A stretch of 64,000 bases of DNA from the NCBI GenBank assembly GCA_029974835.1, contig JARKQN010000029.1, positions 1 to 64,000 on the forward strand. The letters are read 5' to 3'. The notes beneath the pieces were generated by a model that was not told the DNA's origin, searched no databases, and worked only from the letters and a program-made list of their open reading frames with translations. Positions 49,269-59,319 of this stretch are shown here, piece after piece (positions within the stretch are counted from its first letter, which is position 1; each line of letters opens with the position of its first letter). The stretch is from Bacteroidales bacterium. GTDB taxonomy: Bacteria; Bacteroidota; Bacteroidia; Bacteroidales; VadinHA17. A program made the translations under genes and the position numbers.

Positions 49269-50293
49269 CTCATTTCTCTCAGTTTTATTTCCCATTGCCA
49301 GGCAGATTTCATTGCGTCATCGAGGGTATAAATGGTTTTCCATCCGAGTTCGCGGTTGGCTAATGACGGATCGGCCCATATTTTTTCAATATCTCCGTGG
49401 CGTCTGCCGGTAATCCTGTATTTCAGTTTCACTCCCGACACACGCTCAAAGGATTTAATGGCTTCCATCACCGACACCCCCTTGCCGGCGCCAAGGTTAA
49501 ACACCTCATAAGATGCTTTGTTTCTTCCGTTCAGCAGCCTCTCAACAGCTTTAACATGCGCTATGGCAAGATCAGAAACATGCAGGTAATCGCGTATGCA
49601 TGTTCCGTCGGGTGTGTCATAATCATTGCCGAAAACCTTCAGTTCGTCCCTCAGTCCTATTGCTGTCTGTGTAATAAAAGGAACAAGGTTTTCAGGCACT
49701 CCCCGCGGCAGCTCTCCTATAAGCCCGGAGCTGTGAGCACCTATCGGGTTGAAGTAACGCAGTGAAACTGCATTAATGTCACTATAAGCAGATGCGGAGT
49801 CTTTTATAATGTCTTCGCAGATCTTCTTTGTATTTCCGTATGGAGAGGCAGCCTGTTTCAGCGGAGATTCTTCGGTTACCGGAAGAACATCGGGTTGTCC
49901 GTAGACTGTGCATGATGATGAAAAGACAATATGGGCGGTGCCGTATTTCTTCATCATCTCAAGCAGGTTGATTGTCGAAAGGATATTATTCCTGTAATAC
50001 TCAAGAGGCTTTTCGACCGATTCGCCCACTGCCTTGTATGCCGCAAAATGGATTACTGCCTTTATGGCGGGGTATTTTCTGAACAGATCATCCACCCGGG
50101 CAGTATCGCAGATATCTGCTATTTCCAGTATGGGAGTTTTTCCGGTAATCATCCCTATCCGTTCGTTTATCCACGCCTCGGAGTTGTGAAGATTATCGGC
50201 AGATATTACATCAAAACCGCTGTTTATCAGTTCCACAGCTGTATGTGAACCGATATATCCCGTTCCTCCGGTAACAAGAACAGCGGGTTTCAT
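49265..50293 (-). CDS. galE: UDP-glucose 4-epimerase
   Basis: VLVTGGTGYIGSHTAVELINSGFDVI, HFAAYKAVGESVEKPLEYYRNNI, SSSCTVYGQPD, CIRDYLHVSDLA. Confidence 0.92.
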   Translation of the reverse strand: MKPAVLVTGGTGYIGSHTAVELINSGFDVISADNLHNSEAWINERIGMITGKTPILEIADICDTARVDDLFRKYPAIKAVIHFAAYKAVGESVEKPLEYYRNNILSTINLLEMMKKYGTAHIVFSSSCTVYGQPDVLPVTEESPLKQAASPYGNTKKICEDIIKDSASAYSDINAVSLRYFNPIGAHSSGLIGELPRGVPENLVPFITQTAIGLRDELKVFGNDYDTPDGTCIRDYLHVSDLAIAHVKAVERLLNGRNKASYEVFNLGAGKGVSVMEAIKSFERVSGVKLKYRITGRRHGDIEKIWADPSLANRELGWKTIYTLDDAMKSAWQWEIKLREMR

Positions 50294-50294
50294 G

Positions 50295-51587
50295 TCAGAG
50301 GCTCCAGTAGTTAAGATTTTTTACTTTTTTCCTGTAAATACCTTTTATGTCAACCAGCACTCCGCCGGGAACGAGCATTGAGGCAAAGTAGCTTTCATCA
50401 AGGCCGGTGTACTCTTTATGACTCACGGCTGCAATCACCGCATCATACAGGCCGGAGGGTTCCTTCGAAAGTTCAAGGCCGTATTCATGCCTTACTTCCT
50501 GTGCATCGGCACCGGGATCGATCACCTCGACATTGGCTCCGAAATCCTTCATCTCGTTTATTATGTCAACCACTTTCGAGTTCCGTATATCGGTTACGTC
50601 TTCCTTAAATGTAATGCCCATAACAAGAATTCTCGACTCCCTCGGGCTTTTCCCGGTTGCAATTATTTTCTTGATTGTCTGTTTCCCGACATAGCGGCCC
50701 ATGCTGTCGTTGACGAACCTGCCTGAATCTATAATCTGGGGGTGATAGCCCAGCTCTTTGGCCTTGTAGGAGAGGTAATACGGGTCAACTCCGATGCAGT
50801 GTCCTCCGACCAGTCCGGGAGTGAATTTCAGGAAGTTCCATTTAGTACCGGCGGCTTCCAGCACCTCGTAGGTATTAATTCCCATGCGGTTAAAAATAAG
50901 GGAGAGCTCATTCATGAAAGCGATATTTATATCGCGCTGGGTGTTTTCGATTATTTTGGCTGCTTCCGCCACCTTTATTGAACTGGCGCGATGGACTCCG
51001 GCTTCAATGATAAGTTCATAAACGCGGGCTATCTCTTCTGCCGATTCAGGATCGCAGCCGCTGGTAACTTTTACAATCTTTGCAAGAGTATGGTTTCTGT
51101 CGCCCGGGTTGATTCTTTCGGGTGAATACCCGACCTTGAAATCTTCACCGAATTTCAGTCCGGAAAACTTTTCAAGCACGGGTATGCAATCTTCCTCGGT
51201 GCAGCCGGGGTAAACGGTTGATTCATAAACCACATAGTCCCCTTTCTTAAGTATGCGTCCCACTGTTTCGGAAGCGCTGATTACGGGTGAAAGGTCGGGC
51301 AGGTTGTGCCGGTCAATGGGAGTGGGTACGGCAATGATATGGAATGAGGCTTCCCTCAGTTCGTCGGGATTCGATGTAAAAGAAATGTCGCGGTCAAGGA
51401 ATTCATCCCCGGATAGTTCATTGCTGGGGTCAATTCCCTTCCTCATTAGTTCAATTCTTTCCTCCTTAATGTCAAATCCCTTAACGCTAATTCTCCTGGC
51501 GAAGGCCAGAGCAATGGGAAGGCCGACATATCCGAGGCCCACTACCGACAATTTGGTTTCCTTGTTGATCAGGTTGTTGTATATCAT
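50295..51587 (-). CDS. Nucleotide-sugar (UDP-N-acetylhexosamine) 6-dehydrogenase, WbpA/TviB-like
   Basis: LSVVGLGYVGLPIALAFAR, VYESTVYPGCTEEDCIPVLE, VGYSPERINPGD, GLVGGHCIGVDPYYLSYKAKELGY, GITFKEDVTDIRNSKV. Confidence 0.9.
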   Translation of the reverse strand: MIYNNLINKETKLSVVGLGYVGLPIALAFARRISVKGFDIKEERIELMRKGIDPSNELSGDEFLDRDISFTSNPDELREASFHIIAVPTPIDRHNLPDLSPVISASETVGRILKKGDYVVYESTVYPGCTEEDCIPVLEKFSGLKFGEDFKVGYSPERINPGDRNHTLAKIVKVTSGCDPESAEEIARVYELIIEAGVHRASSIKVAEAAKIIENTQRDINIAFMNELSLIFNRMGINTYEVLEAAGTKWNFLKFTPGLVGGHCIGVDPYYLSYKAKELGYHPQIIDSGRFVNDSMGRYVGKQTIKKIIATGKSPRESRILVMGITFKEDVTDIRNSKVVDIINEMKDFGANVEVIDPGADAQEVRHEYGLELSKEPSGLYDAVIAAVSHKEYTGLDESYFASMLVPGGVLVDIKGIYRKKVKNLNYWSL

Positions 51588-51589
51588 AA

Positions 51590-52549
51590 TTATTTCAGAA
51601 TCTTTCGGATCATTGGATGATATTCTCCTTTGGGCGCTACCGGCTGCTGGTTGCGGATATTATATACTGTTTCAACCGATTGCCGGCACTCTTCAAGACG
51701 GAAGCCGTTTCCTTTAAGTATTTCCGTGTAAGAGACGGTATGAAGATCGGTGAATCCTTCGCTGAATTCAATTTCGCGGCCATCGACTGTTATGGACCTG
51801 TAGGTTCTTTTTCCCTGCGATTTAGTCTCGTCCGGCAGGTCGTTTGCATCGAGGCTGAGAAACCAGCGTATTCTTGCATTTTCAAGTTCGATGAACCCGG
51901 CAGCCTTGTCGGGCATCGAAAGGTGGACTATGTTGTTCTGTTCCTTGCCGAATATCCAGCTCAGCATGTCGAAAAAATGTACACCTATGTTTGTAGCCAC
52001 TCCTCCCGACTTATGTACATCGCCTTTCCATGAAAAGAAATACCAGTTTCCCCGGCTGGTTATGTAGGTAAGGTCGATATCATGTTTTTTACCTTCACTG
52101 TTTTCAATGACTTTTTTTCTGAGTTCCTGTATTTTCGGGTGGAGTCTTACCTGAAGGATAGTGTAAACCTCCTTGCCGGTTTCTTTTTCGATTTCCTGAA
52201 GGGCGTCAATATTCCATGGATTGAGTACTACGGGCTTTTCGCAGATGGCGTGTGCCTTGTGTCGCAGTGCAAACCGGATATGTGAATCATGCAGGTAGTT
52301 CGGGGAGCAGATGCTCACATAGTCGATCATTGTGCCGCTCCTTTTAAGTTTCTCGAAATGCCGGTCGAAGCGTTCAAATTCCACGAAGAAATCGCTTTCG
52401 GGGAAATAGCTGTCGAGGATTCCCACGCTGTCGAATTTGTCGAGGCTGGCCAGCAGGCGGTTTCCTGTATCCTTTATAGCCCTCAGGTGCCTCACGGCGA
52501 TATACCCCGCCACGCCAATAAGACCAAAATTTTTCGGTGTGTTTTCCAT
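51590..52549 (-). CDS. Gfo/Idh/MocA oxidoreductase, WbpB/WlbA-like
   Basis: FGLIGVAGYIAVRHLRAIKDTGNRLLASLDKFDSVGILDSYFPESDFF; ICSPNYLHDSHIRFAL; EKPVVLNPWN; between WbpA-like and WbpD-like genes. Confidence 0.88.
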   Translation of the reverse strand: MENTPKNFGLIGVAGYIAVRHLRAIKDTGNRLLASLDKFDSVGILDSYFPESDFFVEFERFDRHFEKLKRSGTMIDYVSICSPNYLHDSHIRFALRHKAHAICEKPVVLNPWNIDALQEIEKETGKEVYTILQVRLHPKIQELRKKVIENSEGKKHDIDLTYITSRGNWYFFSWKGDVHKSGGVATNIGVHFFDMLSWIFGKEQNNIVHLSMPDKAAGFIELENARIRWFLSLDANDLPDETKSQGKRTYRSITVDGREIEFSEGFTDLHTVSYTEILKGNGFRLEECRQSVETVYNIRNQQPVAPKGEYHPMIRKILK

Positions 52550-52573
52550 TGAAAGCCCGATAAGCCCGTAAAA

Positions 52574-53155
52574 CTAATAATTTATTTTCGAAACACTGCC
52601 CTCTGCCAGTTTGTACTTTTCACCGCTTTCAGGGCACACCGCAATGCCGGATTCATCAAAAACGAGCCTGTGGCCGTATTCACTCATCCATCCGACCTGC
52701 CTGGCCGGGTTGCCAACCACGAGGGCATAGGGTTTTACATCTTTTGTTACCACGGCGCCTGCCCCTATAAAGGCAAATCGTCCTATACGGTGACCGCAGA
52801 TTATCGTGGCATTTGCTCCTATGGAGGCCCCCTTCTCAACAATTGTCTCGGCGTACTGGTCGCGTCTTACCACGGCACTGCGGGGATTTACAATATTTGT
52901 AAATACCATCGACGGCCCCAGGAAAACATCGTCCTCACATATCACGCCGGTATAAATCGACACATTATTCTGAACCTTAACATTTCGCCCCAGTCTTACA
53001 TGAGGTGAAACAACAACGTTCTGACCCAGGTTGCAGTTTTCGCCGATTATGCATCCGGTCATAATATGGCTGAAGTGCCATATCTTTGTTCCCCTGCCTA
53101 TGGTGCATCCCTGGTCAATTACGGCAGTTTCATGGGCGAAATATTCCTTTTCCAT
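52574..53155 (-). CDS. N-acetyltransferase, left-handed beta-helix, WbpD/WlbB-like
   Basis: FAHETAVIDQGCTIGRGTKIWHFSHIMTGCIIGENCNLGQNVVVSPHVRLGRNVKVQNNVSIY, hexapeptide repeats. Confidence 0.9.
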   Translation of the reverse strand: MEKEYFAHETAVIDQGCTIGRGTKIWHFSHIMTGCIIGENCNLGQNVVVSPHVRLGRNVKVQNNVSIYTGVICEDDVFLGPSMVFTNIVNPRSAVVRRDQYAETIVEKGASIGANATIICGHRIGRFAFIGAGAVVTKDVKPYALVVGNPARQVGWMSEYGHRLVFDESGIAVCPESGEKYKLAEGSVSKINY

Positions 53156-53167
53156 AGTCGCATTTAT

Positions 53168-54298
53168 TTATTGCTTAAAAAAATCCAGCACTTTACCGGT
53201 GATATACTCAATCTGCTCATCATCAGTTTCGGGGCATACAGGGAGAGAAAGGACTTCACTGCATAGTTTTTCGGTTACAGGGAGAGACACCTTGCTGAAC
53301 GGGTGGGAGGCATAAGCTTTCTGATGGTGTATCGGCAAGGGGTAGTAAACCATTGTGGGGATATGGTTTTCCCTGAGGAAATCGCGCAGCCGGTCGCGCC
53401 TGCCGGCAGGTACCCTGATGGTGTACTGGTGAAAAATATGGGTGGAGTAATCTGCCCGTGAAGGAAGTATGATTTCGTCACAGCCCGAGAGGGCCATGTC
53501 GTAAGCATCGGCTACCCTTCGCCGCGCTTCATTGAACCGGTCGAGATGTCTCAGTTTCACGCTCAGTATTGCAGCCTGAAGCGTATCGAGACGTGAATTG
53601 ACCCCTATATAGTCATAGTGATATCTTTCCTTCATCCCGTGGTTTGCGATGCTTCTGATCTTACCGGCGATCTCATTATCGCTGGTAAACAGGGCGCCTC
53701 CGTCACCGCAGCAGGCAAGATTCTTCGAGGGGAAGAACGAAGTGGTCCCGATAATGCCCATTGTCCCGGCCTTGCATTTTTTGCCGTTCCGGAATATAAA
53801 ATCCGCCCCGACCGCCTGAGCGGCGTCTTCAATAACCTCCAGGTTGTATTGTCCTGCAATTTCAAGTATCGCCTCCATATCGGCACACTGGCCAAACAGA
53901 TGAACAGGCACAATGGCCTTCGTGTCAGGTGATATTTTCTTCCTGATTTCTTCAGGAGAGATATTGAAAGTATTCTCGTCAACATCGGCAAATACGGGCC
54001 TGAGACCCAGGAGTACCATCGTTTCGACAGTTGCAACAAATGTAAAGGCGGAAGTAATAATCTCGTCTCCGGGTTTCAATCCGAGCGACATATAGGCAAT
54101 CTGGAGAGCATCGGTGCCATTACCGCATGAAATAACATGCTTTGCTCCGGTATAGGCTGCAAGCTCTTCCTCAAATTTTTTAATCTCAGGTCCTTTGACA
54201 TAGGCAGCCGATTCCATCACAGAAGAAACAGCCTCGTCAATCTCAGCTTTCAGCTTCCGGTACTGGCCGGCCAGGTCAACCATGTGTATTTCCCGCAT
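53168..54298 (-). CDS. DegT/DnrJ/EryC1 aminotransferase, WbpE-like
   Basis: MVDLAGQYRKLKAEIDEAV, GNGTDALQIAYMSLGLKPGDEIITSAFTFVAT, EDAAQAVGA, TTSFFPSKNLACCGDGGA. Confidence 0.9.
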   Translation of the reverse strand: MREIHMVDLAGQYRKLKAEIDEAVSSVMESAAYVKGPEIKKFEEELAAYTGAKHVISCGNGTDALQIAYMSLGLKPGDEIITSAFTFVATVETMVLLGLRPVFADVDENTFNISPEEIRKKISPDTKAIVPVHLFGQCADMEAILEIAGQYNLEVIEDAAQAVGADFIFRNGKKCKAGTMGIIGTTSFFPSKNLACCGDGGALFTSDNEIAGKIRSIANHGMKERYHYDYIGVNSRLDTLQAAILSVKLRHLDRFNEARRRVADAYDMALSGCDEIILPSRADYSTHIFHQYTIRVPAGRRDRLRDFLRENHIPTMVYYPLPIHHQKAYASHPFSKVSLPVTEKLCSEVLSLPVCPETDDEQIEYITGKVLDFFKQ

Positions 54299-54475
54299 AA
54301 CTTTCCTTGTTTGGGAAAACGAAGATAATATATTTCTGTTAACGCTTATCAGGGAATTTTATCATATCTGAAGGGCCTGTTGCCTGATGCCTTTCCCGAA
54401 GATTAATATAAAAGACCGCTGCCTGTACAACTTCATCTGTTTTTTATTAATTTTGTTTTGAAATAATTCTTACAG

Positions 54476-55447
54476 ATGGATCTGGTTTCTGTCATAAGGG
54501 AGTTGCTTTTCAGTCACGACTGTGTAATACTTCCAGGTTTCGGAGGTTTTATCGGCAACTATGCTCCTGCCCACTTCGACAAAACCACCAACACATTCCA
54601 TCCCCCTGCGAAGCTTATCTCGTTTAACAGGAACCTCAGTCATAACGACGGTCTGGTTACAGGTACGGTTTCTGCAAAATCGGGACTTGGTTACAGTGAT
54701 GCAAGAAACCTGGTAGGTGAATTTGTGGATGAAGTCAGGAAGAAGCTCGAAAAAGGCGAGAAAGTTATTTTTGAGAAGATCGGGTCCTTCACTACAAACA
54801 ATGAGGGCAATTATGTTTTTGAACCTGACAGGGAGCTGAACTTTAATCTCCAGTCATACGGTCTTACATCATTTACTTTTGCCCCTCTTGCCGGAGTAAG
54901 CCATGTTAGGAAAATCAAAGGCACAGAGGCTGATATTAATAAAACCCGCAGGCTGAGAAAATATCTCTGGAGGGCCGCGGTTATCATACCACTGGCCGGC
55001 GCCCTTGTGGCAGTTCCTCTTACCACCGATATTTTCAGGACCAGAACTCAGAATACAAGCCTCTACCCGCTTCCGGCTGCCACAGAAACGGTGAAACCAA
55101 TGTCCGAAACGGCAAATGAGACCACAACCCATGAAGCTGCTTTAAATACAGTGACATCAGATGTCAAAGGGGTTACCGATACCGGCCGGCTGCCGGCACA
55201 GGATGAGACAACCGCCCCTGCGACTGAGAGTTATTATGTGATTGCGGGCAGTTTCAGGCTGCGCGAAAATGCCGAGGTACTTGCCGGAACACTTAAGGGC
55301 GAAGGTTTTAATCCTGCAGTAATTGACGGACCTAACGGTTTCTTCCGGGTAAGCGCTGAAAAGTGCGGCAGTCTCGACGAGGCAGTAAAAGTGAAAAACG
55401 CCCTTGCCGCCCGTTATCCCGGCACATGGGTGAAGAAAACAATCTGA
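54476..55447 (+). CDS. HU-CCDC81 domain protein with TM segment and C-terminal SPOR domain
   Basis: MDLVSVIRELLFSHDCVILPGFGGFIGNYAPAHFDKTTNTFHPP; TM YLWRAAVIIPLAGALVAVPLTTDIF; SPOR-like YYVIAGSFRLRENAEVLAGTLKGEGFNPAVIDGPNGFFRVSAEKCGSLDEA. -7 box TAATTTTG at 54448-54455. Confidence 0.85.
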   Translation: MDLVSVIRELLFSHDCVILPGFGGFIGNYAPAHFDKTTNTFHPPAKLISFNRNLSHNDGLVTGTVSAKSGLGYSDARNLVGEFVDEVRKKLEKGEKVIFEKIGSFTTNNEGNYVFEPDRELNFNLQSYGLTSFTFAPLAGVSHVRKIKGTEADINKTRRLRKYLWRAAVIIPLAGALVAVPLTTDIFRTRTQNTSLYPLPAATETVKPMSETANETTTHEAALNTVTSDVKGVTDTGRLPAQDETTAPATESYYVIAGSFRLRENAEVLAGTLKGEGFNPAVIDGPNGFFRVSAEKCGSLDEAVKVKNALAARYPGTWVKKTI

Positions 55448-55454
55448 GGAATTC

Positions 55455-57488
55455 TTATTTTACAGTGCTTCCGTTACCTGTTTTTTCTACGGGTGATACA
55501 AGTGTTAACTTGCCATTGGGATCTTCCGCCATCAGTATCATCCCCTTCGATTCTATTCCCTTGATTGTTCTGGGCTCGAGGTTGGCGATAATAAGGATTT
55601 GCCTGCCGACCATCGATTCAGGGGTATAGTACTCGGCGATACCCGAAACTATCGTTCTGATATCGGTGCCGCAGTCAATTTTCAGCTTAAGCAGTTTTGC
55701 CGTTTTGGGTACTTTCTCAGCTTCAAGCACTGTGGCGGTGCGGATATCCATCTTCGAGAAGTCCTCATAGGTTACGGCAGATTTCACCGCTGCTGCACCG
55801 GCAGCAGAGCCTTCATTTTCCTTTCGGGTATTCATCAGTTTCTCAATCTGTCTGTTAATAATCTCATCTTCAATCTTTTCGAAAAGAAGGCCCCCTTTAT
55901 TAACCTGGTGGCCGGGCGGCAGGAGACTTACATTGCCGGCATCCTGCCATTTGATTTTATCCAACCCTGTCCACTCCCTGAGTTTCTTCATTGAGAAAGG
56001 AAGAAAAGGCTCGAGTATGATACTCAGGTTTGCCGTTATCTGGAGAGAAATATTGATTATTGTTTTAACCCTGCCCGGTTCCGTTTTAATCAGTTTCCAC
56101 GGCTCGGTATCGGCCAGGTATTTGTTGCCGAGACGTGCAAGGTTCATGGCCTCTTTAAGCCCTTCCCTGAACCTGAAATTTTCTATTGCCGCTGCGGTCG
56201 ATTCGGCAAGCCGGGGTATTGATTCCAGAACCTCCTTATCAAAAGGCGACAGGTCGCCCGGTTCGGGCACCTTCCCTGAGTAATAGTTATTTGCCAGAAC
56301 AAGGGTGCGGTTGACAAAGTTACCGAGAATGGCAACAAGTTCATTATTGTTCCGTGCCTGAAGATCTTTCCATGTGAAATCATTATCCTTGGTCTCGGGG
56401 GCGTTTGCGCAAAGGGCGTACCTCAGGACATCCTGTTTCCCCGGAAACTCTTCAAGATATTCATGCAGCCAGACCGCCCAGTTACGCGAAGTGGAGATTT
56501 TATCGTTTTCGAGGTTGAGAAATTCATTGGCAGGGACGTTGTCGGGAAGGATGAATGATCCCTCGGCTTTAAGCATGGAGGGAAAGATGATGCAATGGAA
56601 CACGATATTGTCTTTCCCTATGAAGTGAATCATTCTTGTCTCAGGGTCTTTCCAGTACTTTTCCCAGTCGGGAGTAAGTTCTCTTGTTGCAGAGATGTAT
56701 CCAATGGGTGCATCGAACCATACGTAAAGCACCTTGCCCTCAGCTCCTTTCACCGGTACAGGCACGCCCCAGTCGAGATCGCGGCTTACCGCACGGGGCT
56801 GAAGGCCCTGGTCGAGCCACGATTTGCACTGGCCGTAAACATTTGTCTTCCATTCGGTATGCTCCTCCAGTATCCATTTCTTCAGCCATGGCTCGTATTT
56901 ATCGAGCGGCAGGTACCAGTGGAGCGTCTCTTTCATCACCGGCTGGCTGCCGCTGATGGTCGAACGGGGGTTGATAAGATCGGACGGACTGAGTGAAGTG
57001 CCGCATTTCTCGCACTGGTCGCCGTATGCATTTTCATTATGGCAGTGAGGGCACTCGCCTGTAATATACCTGTCGGCAAGAAAACAACCTGCCTCATTGT
57101 CGTAATACTGCAGCGAGGTTTTCTCAATGAACTCACCTTTGTTGTACAGATTCAGAAAGAAATCCGACGCGGTTTCATAATGTATTTTGTTGGATGTGCG
57201 CGAGTAAATGTCGAAGGCAATACCAAAATCTTCAAATGCCTTCTTGTTTATGGCATGGTACCTGTCAACAACCTGCTGGGGCGTTATTCCTTCTTTTCTT
57301 GCTTTAAGTGTAATAGGTACACCATGCTCATCCGATCCGCAGACCGAAATGACATCCTCTCCTTTAAGCCTGAGGTAACGGGTGTAAATGTCTGAAGGAA
57401 CGTAAACCCCTGCAAGGTGACCGATATGAATGGGCCCGTTGGCATAGGGCAGGGCAGATGTAACAAGGTACCGTTTAAATCTTTTCAT
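55455..57488 (-). CDS. metG: Methionine--tRNA ligase with C-terminal tRNA-binding domain
   Basis: [35 protein letters not shown], zinc-knuckle [19 protein letters not shown]-terminal Trbp111-like [28 protein letters not shown]. Confidence 0.97.
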   Translation of the reverse strand: MKRFKRYLVTSALPYANGPIHIGHLAGVYVPSDIYTRYLRLKGEDVISVCGSDEHGVPITLKARKEGITPQQVVDRYHAINKKAFEDFGIAFDIYSRTSNKIHYETASDFFLNLYNKGEFIEKTSLQYYDNEAGCFLADRYITGECPHCHNENAYGDQCEKCGTSLSPSDLINPRSTISGSQPVMKETLHWYLPLDKYEPWLKKWILEEHTEWKTNVYGQCKSWLDQGLQPRAVSRDLDWGVPVPVKGAEGKVLYVWFDAPIGYISATRELTPDWEKYWKDPETRMIHFIGKDNIVFHCIIFPSMLKAEGSFILPDNVPANEFLNLENDKISTSRNWAVWLHEYLEEFPGKQDVLRYALCANAPETKDNDFTWKDLQARNNNELVAILGNFVNRTLVLANNYYSGKVPEPGDLSPFDKEVLESIPRLAESTAAAIENFRFREGLKEAMNLARLGNKYLADTEPWKLIKTEPGRVKTIINISLQITANLSIILEPFLPFSMKKLREWTGLDKIKWQDAGNVSLLPPGHQVNKGGLLFEKIEDEIINRQIEKLMNTRKENEGSAAGAAAVKSAVTYEDFSKMDIRTATVLEAEKVPKTAKLLKLKIDCGTDIRTIVSGIAEYYTPESMVGRQILIIANLEPRTIKGIESKGMILMAEDPNGKLTLVSPVEKTGNGSTVK

Positions 57489-57697
57489 CTTACCTGGTGA
57501 AATTTAAATTAAAACCCGACAAATATAACAAATTTGGGCAGGTGACAGATTTCAGGGTGAAAGGCCGGATGATGATGCCGGATAAAGGGCATTTCTTAAG
57601 AAGGTTCGCGGTTTAACCATAAATACTGTCTGAAAAAGCCAGAGTATTAAAAAGATTCATTAATTTCATGGTACCTTAATATTTAATTTTGTACGTC

Positions 57698-58363
57698 ATG
57701 AAGCTGATTCCCGGGTATCTGGTTTTTATTTTGCTGCTGACAGGTGTATGTTCTGCACAGGATAACGGAAGGGTTATCTTTTACCGCGAAAGCAACGTCA
57801 CAGGGGCAGCAGTCTCATACGATGTTTTTGCAAATAATGTACTTGCGGCAAGATTGAAAAACGGATCCTATTATGTCTTCAATTGTCCTCCCGGCAACTA
57901 CACATTCAGAATAGAAAATTTCAGAAATACCGAAGTTACGATGAAAGTTGAGAAGGGCAGGACTTATTATCTCCGTTTCGGGCTTAAGACAGGGATGTGG
58001 ACGGCCGTCCCCGAGCTGATTGCCGTGGACAGCGTATCGGCTTATCCGGCAATCAAAAACGGTATGCTGAAATACGCGGATATGAATACTCCCGGGGTCA
58101 GAAAATTTAACCGTTTCGGAATAAACACTTTCCTGGGTTTTGGCTTTAAGAGCATGCCTTTGTTTACCACAACCAGCGGTGATGATTCAAAACTGAGTTT
58201 CGGCGGAGGTTACGGAATAACGCTGAATTACGGCAGGGAGCTCAGCAAAAGCCTCGACCTCTCGTTAGACCTGGGTTACCAGTTCAGCGACCTGAGGCCT
58301 TCACTGAAAAACCCTGAAGGGTCCGGCATAGACTTAACTGTGGGATTTCTCTACAGATTTTAG
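57698..58363 (+). CDS. Secreted DUF2846-like domain plus outer-membrane beta-barrel-like C-terminus
   Basis: Signal peptide; YDVFANNVLAARLKNGSYYVFNCPPGNYTFRIEN; terminal ...GIDLTVGFLYRF resembles an OM protein C-terminus. Confidence 0.6.
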   Translation: MKLIPGYLVFILLLTGVCSAQDNGRVIFYRESNVTGAAVSYDVFANNVLAARLKNGSYYVFNCPPGNYTFRIENFRNTEVTMKVEKGRTYYLRFGLKTGMWTAVPELIAVDSVSAYPAIKNGMLKYADMNTPGVRKFNRFGINTFLGFGFKSMPLFTTTSGDDSKLSFGGGYGITLNYGRELSKSLDLSLDLGYQFSDLRPSLKNPEGSGIDLTVGFLYRF

Positions 58364-58389
58364 CGGAAAATGGTATATTCAGGCCTTAT

Positions 58390-59319
58390 ATGAAGCTTAT
58401 GAGCATCCCTGATGTCATTATACCCGGGCTGCTCAGCCCTGGCGATACTGTATCTGTCATTTCACCTTCTTATTCAATTGAAGAGAAAAAGATTGCTGAT
58501 GCTGTGTCGTTTCTTGAGCAATGGGGGTTAAAGGTGAAGACCGGGAAAAATGTCCTTAAAACATCTGGTCCCTTTGCCGGCACGGATGAAGAACGTATTT
58601 ATGATCTCCAGGAGGCCGCAGACGACTCAATGGTGAAGGCTGTTTTCTGTTCACGCGGAGGATACGGGCTTTTAAGGATAATTGATAAAATAGATTTTTC
58701 ACGGTTAAGAAGGTCTCCGAAATGGTTTATAGGTTACAGTGATATCACGGTCCTGCACTTATGGATAAACAAATTCTGCGGGATAGCCACACTGCACGGA
58801 GAGATGCCTCTTCATTTCGGGAGCGCTGAAAAGAGCGCTGAATCGTTCAGTACACTAAGAAGAGCACTTTTTGAAGGAAGTATCTCGTGGCAGTGGGAAG
58901 GGAGGTCGTACAGAGGGGCATCAGCCGAAGGCATACTTACGGGGGGCAATCTGTCACTTCTATACAGCCTGATGGGAACCCCCGGAGAACCCGATACCAA
59001 TGGTAAAATATTGTTTATCGAGGATGACGGGGAACATTACCATGGTATCGACAGGATGCTTAATTCTCTGAGGCTCGCCGGCAAGCTCGAAAACCTGGCG
59101 GGGCTGCTGGTGGGAGGGATGACCGGCCTGCAGGAAGGGAGAATGAAGTGGGGGAGAACCATTGAAGATACGATTCTGGATATTGTAAAAGAATATGGGT
59201 TCCCGGTCTTTTTTGATTGTCCGGCCGGACATACAAACGACAACCGGGCGCTTATTACGGGTTGCAAAACGAGGATTGAGGCCGCCGGTTCAGAGATAAA
59301 AATATCTTTTCCCGGATGA
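58390..59319 (+). CDS. LD-carboxypeptidase (S66 family, LdcA/MccF-like)
   Basis: LLSPGDTVSVISPSYSI, KAVFCSRGGYGLLRIID, WFIGYSDITVLHLWI, ILFIEDDGEHYHGIDRML, FDCPAGHTNDNRALITG. Confidence 0.92.
   Translation: MKLMSIPDVIIPGLLSPGDTVSVISPSYSIEEKKIADAVSFLEQWGLKVKTGKNVLKTSGPFAGTDEERIYDLQEAADDSMVKAVFCSRGGYGLLRIIDKIDFSRLRRSPKWFIGYSDITVLHLWINKFCGIATLHGEMPLHFGSAEKSAESFSTLRRALFEGSISWQWEGRSYRGASAEGILTGGNLSLLYSLMGTPGEPDTNGKILFIEDDGEHYHGIDRMLNSLRLAGKLENLAGLLVGGMTGLQEGRMKWGRTIEDTILDIVKEYGFPVFFDCPAGHTNDNRALITGCKTRIEAAGSEIKISFPG

Noticed and set aside
57568-57588. Repeat-like GCCGGATGATGATGCCGGAT upstream of 57698
   Set aside because: Short, single copy and without flanking structure; not enough for a repeat or regulatory call.
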